NCBI GenBank assembly: GCA_018398765.1
Contig: JAHBMJ010000234.1
Location: 27,501-91,500 of the forward strand
Source: Chromera velia
Lineage: Eukaryota > Sar > Chromeraceae
Length of the DNA: 64,000 bases
Direction of reading: 5' to 3'
Shown here: piece after piece, positions 58,001 to 64,000 of the stretch
Position numbering within the stretch: position 1 is the first letter of the stretch
Layout of the letters: every line of letters begins with the position of its first letter
The notes under the pieces: generated by a model
Seen by the model: only the letters and a program-made list of their open reading frames with translations
Told to the model about the DNA's origin: nothing
Databases searched by the model: none
Position numbers and translations under genes: made by a program

Positions 58001-61000
58001 GACTGTTACACACACAAATCAGGTGTGCCAAAACACATTGCCAGAGAATATCGATACGATCGACATTCAATACAGCAACGTCGACAAGACGCTGCAGACC
58101 AAAATTACGCAAACGCGTCCCGCCGCCACTGTCCAAACTGGAACCCGAAGGACCCGCGCCGCCCCCATCTGAGATCGAAGGACCCGACCCACCAGCACCC
58201 CCCGACCCCTGTGCAGCAACTGCCGCACGACTGTCGTCCCCCTCCAGCGCCGTCAGTGCCCGCGTCCCCAGCGCAGTCACAAGATCACGCAGCCCTGTGG
58301 GCGCCATTCTTCTTGACGTCTTGAAGACTGCTTCCAGTGCTGCCGCTAGCACCGTTAGCTTGGCAGTTAATACGGGGTGTTGCGCAAGAGATGATGAGAT
58401 GGCAAGGGAGGAGGGAGGGGCGCCTGTTGAAGCCGACGTGGCACTCGACACAGCCCCTGCTACCCTCTGCACAACCCCACCTGACCCCGACCCCCCCCTT
58501 GGCAGCCCTGCAAGTTTTGCCTTTGTGCTGCCTGATAAAATGCGTTCCAATTCCTCTAATGCAGGCAAAACGACCAGCCACCCCCTGACTCCTAGAACCC
58601 CCCCAAGAGTCGAACAAATACTAAGCAGAGCCTTCAAACACCGCAACGACTTCGAGTCTAATTTTCGATCCTTCGTTTTCCACGCTTCCACTGACCCTAA
58701 TGCTCCTTCTCCTCCCCCCCCAGCTGACCCGACCCCCCCCGTAGTTAGTGCATGAGGATATTCAGACCCAGGATTCAGAGCTGAATCCAATCTCTCAAAA
58801 ACACTATCAGGTGACTGTGGCATTGCAAGCCGTGTGATTGCCAAAAGGGCAGCTTCTCTGGTTTGGTCTATGCTCAGGCTTCCTGCCACAAACAACAGAG
58901 TCTCATAGGCTTTCAGAACCTGCACTACGCTCAATTCGTCGGCCGACGCAGAGAGCAACAGACTAAGCGCAGAGAGAACCGACGGCCAGGCAGCAGAGAC
59001 CATTTGCCTGACGATCAACTGGCCTTCACTCAACGGCTCTTCTGCAAATGTAGCCAAAGGCTCACCCTCACTACCCACCACTCCCTTCTTTCCCTCCCCT
59101 CCAGGTAACACGGGTGTACTTTCCTTCTTTCCGGCAACCGTCGCGGCACAGGTAGAGGCTGCGGACTCCCCCACTGTAGAGGGCGGGGGCGAGGGGGACG
59201 GAGGGCCGCCTGAAGAAGACTCGGGTGGAACCTGTCGTCTCCCCTCTCCAGCAGCAGAAGCAGAAGAAGAGGAAGAAGCATCCCCACTCCCTGAAGTAGG
59301 GGCGCCCTTTTCTGCTTCTGCTTCGGCCAGCCGCTCTCTTTCTAATGTGGCTGCATGCGAAGGGACAAGAAAAGAATGCAGAAGAACTTCATTTCTCATT
59401 CATTCGAAATTTGGGAAGGAATCTCGACCCTGATGACAACGTTGTTGGTGTGACGGCGAACGGAATAAAGCGATGATGCGTACAAGCAGTAGAGGGTCGC
59501 TCTTCGACACGCCATACGCTGCATGTGCGCTTTGGGAAAGACAGAGAAAAGAAGGAGCACAGGCAAAATCTGATTCTATGGCAAATGACGGATCTCTTTC
59601 ATGCGCATTTTTTTATTTTTTCGTCTGAAACGAGGTTGTTTTCAGCCCACCTCTCATCTATCACTCACTGATACACTCATTGATTCTACCTACCCACTGC
59701 TGACCTACCTTCTGTGAGCACTGAGTGCAGCGAACCGATGAGAGCGAAGAGTGCCTCCACTGCCAGAAGCACAGGGGCATTGGCAGAAAGCTCAGGCGGA
59801 CTCCCGCTCTCGTGGAATGTCTCCAAGAGACGAGCTACTCGGGAGTCTCCAGACGCTCCTGACGTCCCCCCACTCGTTTTACTCAGCCCTGCGCCACTAC
59901 TCCCCCCCTTTCCGCTACTGCCTGTCCTGACCATCCGCTGATGCCCCGTCGCTGCATCCAGAGCTGCGGCTGTTGAGGGTGTGAGGGCAAGAGAGAAGGG
60001 ATTTGATTCCCGATCCATCGTGAATGTGGTTTGGTGTATTACCTTCCCCACGTGCTCGATGACTTCCTCAAACACCCTGTGGGCTCTCTCCCTCTCCCGC
60101 TCCCGTTCCCTGTGCCTCCCCCCCCCGCCCGTTATCCCCGATCCAGATCCTCTGGAGTTCCCCGAGGGGAGACCCGAAGAGGCCCCGGCATGCCCTGCTG
60201 ACAGGGAGACGGGAGGAGGGGCCAGGGGCCCAAATGGGTCCTCAACTGCCCGGGCCCTTTCTCTATCCGCAGCTGCCCGCCCTCCTCCCAGGGCTTCTGA
60301 AGGAGAGAGGTCAAAACGTCGGAAGACCCCGACCAGAAGGGCCGAGTCCCCACACACAGATCTGAAGAGCTCCAGCACGGCAGCCCTCATCCAAACAGGC
60401 CTCTCAGCATCCGTCAGACGGAGGAGGAGAGGGAGGATCACGCAGAGCTCGGGTACCAGGTGGGGAAGGAACAGGTCGGGCGACAGGAGGGTTTTCACAA
60501 GTCGCAACAGTCTGCATACACACGTATGCATCCACACGTTTGCACACATACACAAACATAGCACACATACACACACATATATAAGTATATAGATACAGAG
60601 ACAGATCCAACCCGCGCGACTGCGTGTAAATTAAAATAAGGGCTTTGAAGACGTGCAGAAACAGAGGGAGACAGAAGTATGAATGGTGAGGAAGGAGAGG
60701 GAGAGGCTGACCTACCTACCTACCTGATCAGACAGGGAAAGTCGAGAGGCGCCCTTGTTCCCCTCACGACCAGCACGGGTACGTGTTGCTTGAGCAGGAC
60801 AAAGAAAGAGGGAACCTGCAGCCAGGCAGCCGTTGAAGGAAGAAACAGCGTGGGGGGGAAAGGACGAAGAGAAAGCACGTCTTCAGAAGGAAGAGAACAG
60901 AAGGAACAGAAAAGACAGAAACCGTTCACAGCAACCAGAGAAAGTGGCGAAGCGTGTCCCTTTCGAAGAAGTGACAAGATCCTATTGTCTCGAGGGAGAA

Positions 61001-62647
61001 TTCTGACAATAGACAAAATGAGAGGAGCCGAAGGAACCGATATGCATGGAAAAACCCGCCTGAACATGCCTGAGACTTGCGTGCAGCATCTCTACAGTGA
61101 AAGATAAGAAAGAAGTACCTGTAGGAAGAACTCAGGACGGGCCGAGAGACTTGCGTGGAGCATCTCTATGCAGACTGCAGCAGGGAGGCGCACTTTGCCG
61201 AACAAAAGGAATCTCCCTGCCGTCTCCCTGTCTCTTTCCCTCTCCCTCTCTCTGTCCCTCTCTTTTTCTTTCAACTCCTTCTCTGCCCTCACAGAAGCAG
61301 AAGAGCGCAAAGAGAGTCCGATGGGAAGACCAAGACCCAACGAGAGACCCCCCACACCCCCTCCACTCTCTCTCTCCTTGTCCTTCTCACGAGACCCGGC
61401 AGAGTCCAGCCGAGGGGAAGCGCTCACAGTGCGCGCAAAGGATCCCGCAGAGGCGGAAGCAGAGGAAGAGGAAGACCCTATCTCACCGTTGTCGCCCTCA
61501 CCAGACCCGCTCCCCCGTCTCCCCCCCTCTCCCAGCCCCACCCTTCCCCCCGCGTCTCCTTCCCCTTCTCCCGTAAAGCCTAAGCCGAGGGATGCACACG
61601 CGCAGAGGTCCAGGAGGAACCTGAGTGCGGTCTGGAACGCTGGAGGCAGGGGTGCGCTGAGGGACTGTCCATGGAGGAGGGCCTGCAGTCTGAACGACCC
61701 CTCCTCCCCCCCCTCCCCTTCCCCTAAAGGATCAAGGATCTGAACGCCCGTCTCGTCTCTGTAGACCATGGGGGACACTTCCTCCAGGCGGGCTGCAAGT
61801 CCGGGACAGATGCGCAAAATCCCGGTGGACATACTTCGAACGATGTATAGACACACGATCAAAACTCTCAATACAGGCTGAAAAGAAGAGAAAAAGGATG
61901 TCAAAGGGAATGAAAACGAAAGCGGGAGCGGAAAGAAGAACGAGGCTTCTGAGAGCGGTCGGTCTCTTTTCCGTGCGTCTATACAGGCACACAAGAATAC
62001 ATTGACTTGTACCAGACTGTTTCCATCGACTCACGTGATCCGAGTGTCTGCAGGAGACTCTCCTTTTCCCTCTCAAAAGCCGTTGCCACACTGTCCATGA
62101 TGTGGCCTGCCAGCTGTCTCAATCCCGCGATGGCAGTGTTGTGGACCGCAGGGGACGGGGCGTCGTGGAGAATGCCGAAGAGCTGGAGGACCTGCTCGAG
62201 CACCTGGTCCGAACACACCACCTCGTCTGCTCCTGGGGTTAGTAGGAGAAGTGCAGTCTGCAGAACTTTCAGCTGCACCTGCTCGTCCTTGTCTGCCAAT
62301 CCGATCGCCGTCTCCTTCATCAAGTTGACCACTATGGCAACGAGACCGGAGCCCACCAGACGCCAATTGATCAACTTCTGTATGATGTTCAGACTCAGAA
62401 TGACTGCTTTAGGTTGTTGAGTCTCGCAGGCCATCAAGACGCATTTGATGACGTCTTCAATGGGGAAGGGGGGGGTGCGTGTTCCTTCTGTTGTCTTGGA
62501 GAGTTTATCTCGAAAGTTGGTCAGAGTCATCATGCACTTCTCTCCCATCTCCTTCACAGACGGGTGGCGCTTCCGACACTCCAAACAAACATTCCGGAGA
62601 TCAGACTCCAAGTCTTGTGTAAGGAGCACCAGTGTCCTCTGCTGCAT
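50030..62647 (-). CDS. MON2: MON2 homologue, Arf-GEF-like trans-Golgi scaffold
   Basis: At least fifteen exons read right to left: 62647 to about 62018, 61877-61119, 60815-60724, 60511-59709, 59350-57840, 57618-57160, 56923-56190, 55925-55765, 55430-54353, 53893-53461, 53218-52106, 51817-51741, 51382-51103, 50667-50418 and 50131-50030, plus an unresolved terminal exon. From exon 2 on, all phases agree. The total is about 2,830 residues, against roughly 1,700 in animals. The N-terminus (LESDLRNVCLECRKRHPSVK) is the MON2 DCB domain. Exon 4 has LTDAERPVWMRAAVLE. Exon 7 has DPRAEVRNCAARSL and KQWDETLVIAVDGLARV, matching the conserved MON2 C-terminal region. Exon 14 begins CPLPR as in animal MON2. 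MON2 works with Dopey proteins in endosome-to-Golgi traffic and lacks a Sec7 catalytic domain, as here. The extra length is Ser/Gly/Gln-rich insertions. Confidence 0.92.
54179..54240. repeat. Short tandem duplication in MON2 intron
   Basis: A unit of about 36 bp containing GAGTGGATATGGAGAAATGC is present twice in tandem within the intron between the exons ending at 54353 and starting at 53893. It is a minor local duplication with no coding consequence. Confidence 0.75.
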
Positions 62648-63472
62648 TGTTCCTTTCCTCAATCAGACAGGGGAAAGAAGGGGAGAGGAAGAATGGAAGC
62701 ACAGGAATATCCACACGTGGTTAGAGTCTATTTCTATTGGTGCCGTCGACCTACAGAAAAAGATCCCCCGGTGAGAATGAGCGTAGGCGCAAATTGCATT
62801 GCCAGGATGTGGACCGAGTGGTCTCTGTATTATTTTCAGGGGGAGGAACTTGTGGACAGACCAGCACGAAGACACAGACTACGAGAGAAGCGGGGCGAGG
62901 CGTCTTCTTCAGAGACACGTCGAGAGAGCCGTCGAATTTCTGACAGAAATGGAGGGACACGAAAGCTACTGTCAACTCAGCCAGGAAACCCCATTCAGTT
63001 TCCCATATGAAGGACGTCTATATAGTGCAGTGACCAGACCAAAGGTGGGCACAGCTATGCACAGCTCTCCGAATCCGCAATTGCCATGGTCTCGACTCGA
63101 TCTCGCGAGTATCCACAAGCAGTTCAGTTCCCCTGGCTTGCATCTTCTGCATTTAGCGTTTTGGTCGGTCCCCGCGGGCCGAACATGCACCTATATATAG
63201 CTGGCTGCCGGGCGCGTCCGGCCATTTTGGTCGGTCCCCGAGATGCGAGCTGGGCCGAGCATTCGCCATTCGGATATCATATGATTGCAATTGATTGCAT
63301 GGTGCCTTTCGATCGACTGTTCGATCTGCAGATCTATGCAGATCTATACCGTCTGACAGTTGCACAGGGAACAGTGACTTCAGTTGAAGTGCCATCCCTG
63401 ATCCCCGCACGAGATCCAAACTTGAACGGCAATCTACAAACTGTTGTCTACGCGTGACAGGAAGAAGATACG
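62648..63472. promoter_or_regulatory. Divergent promoter of MON2 and the 63.47-kb gene
   Basis: This 825-bp spacer separates the two start codons. A TATA-like TATATATAG lies at 63192-63200. A perfect 16-bp direct repeat, TTTTGGTCGGTCCCCG, flanks it at 63159-63174 and 63225-63240, each copy followed shortly by GGGCCGA. GATCTGCAGATCTATGCAGA-type repeats lie at 63327-63346. Open frames at 62414-63457 on the plus strand match no family. Confidence 0.5.
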
Positions 63473-64000
63473 ATGGGAGACGGCGGTGCAGTGACGATCG
63501 GGGTGAAGTTGGAGGACAGACCCTTGTCAGCCTCGACTCTCGACTGCAAGGAAGAGCCAATCACAGAAGATACGCCGTCTGACCCTCCCTCTCTTGCTGG
63601 AGCGGAGACCACAATGTCAGAGGAAGAAGAGCCGAAGGGGGAGGAGAGACGAGGATGTCTGAAGAGGGTACCTTGGAAAGCATTGACGCCGATCTTTTTG
63701 GCTATGGCCTTGGTTGGCATTCTCGCGGCAACTGTGAGTCTGGGGAGTGGAAGGATGACGTATCTGCTTGAAGAAATGCATTTCCCTTGCATTTGAGTAT
63801 CCTGTATGCACACTCGCTCACTTTTTTCAATTTGAGTATCTTGTATGACGTGCTTAATCGGCCAAATGGCTCTATGGGCGTATTGACTTGCAGGTTTTCG
63901 CTATCGGGCCCGTCCGAATCGCTGCGTGGATCGAAGCCGCGCTTGGAGTGGAGAGTGGGAAGCCTCCCTCTGCACAGGGCTTCCTCGTGGCGTTTCTAGT
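63473..64000 (+). CDS. N-terminus of a membrane protein, cut by window end
   Basis: Exon 1 (63473-63733, 87 codons) starts at the ATG following ATACG and ends at the donor ACT|GTGAGT. Exon 2 begins at 63894 after TTGACTTGCAG and is open to the window end. The joined product is phase 0. The first 65 residues are acidic and cytosolic-looking. A hydrophobic segment follows (IFLAMALVGILAATV) and continues across the junction into VFAIGPVRIAAWIEAA. A second hydrophobic segment (GFLVAFLV) starts at the edge. The spacing faintly recalls TVP38/TMEM64 (VTT) proteins, but too little is present to assign it. Within the intron, a short duplication of TTTGAGTATCYTGTATG occurs at 63792 and 63831. Confidence 0.7.

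Noticed and set aside
61155-61743. Plus-strand Ser/Pro-rich frames
   Set aside because: They are antisense to MON2 exon 2, whose splice phases are supported.

Overview
The window looks like nuclear DNA of an intron-rich unicellular eukaryote, most likely an alveolate close to the chromerids (Chromera/Vitrella). The reasons are inferential: GT-AG introns in almost every gene, the standard stop codons, very abundant (CA)n/(CT)n/(TTTC)n arrays in introns and spacers, long LRR-RI and F-box/ankyrin-like proteins full of Ser/Gly/Pro inserts, and clusters of TGCATGCA, a motif bound by ApiAP2 factors in related Apicomplexa. No prokaryotic operon, CRISPR array, rRNA or tRNA gene was recognised.

Layout: a MYND zinc-finger gene (- strand, 0.64-2.24 kb) lies head to head with a START-domain lipid-binding gene (+, 2.79-5.28). 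After an AT-rich spacer comes a small secreted protein of unknown function (-, 7.04-7.93), head to head with a RING/TRAF-type zinc-finger gene (+, 8.67-10.58). A hAT-like DNA element (11.64-13.52) follows. A multi-exon leucine-rich-repeat gene (-, 13.98-19.44) and a dead LINE-type retroelement (+, 20.3-23.0) come next. The gene for ribosomal protein uS8 (RPS15A) is rebuilt from five coding exons (-, 23.75-26.59), head to head with a class 3 lipase (+, 27.20-28.96). A transposon-rich spacer precedes a 14-exon receptor (-, 32.44-41.72) that combines a Venus-flytrap-like domain, Cys-rich repeats and about nine membrane segments. It is head to head with a large F-box-like/ankyrin-like protein (+, 42.55-46.09). 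A 3.7 kb spacer holds a three-level nest of insertions. The MON2 homologue, a large trans-Golgi scaffold related to Arf-GEFs, fills about 50.0-62.65 kb (-), head to head with the start of a membrane-protein gene that leaves the window (+, 63.47-64.00).

Five of the genic blocks are divergent pairs separated by only about 0.55-0.83 kb, so most promoters here are probably shared or adjacent. The genes do not form one pathway: lipid binding, lipid hydrolysis, membrane traffic, sensing and translation are simply neighbours. Exon borders were set by hand from splice motifs plus reading-frame phase. They are firm for uS8, the START gene, the lipase and most MON2 and receptor exons, and approximate for the MYND and 5' LRR exons.
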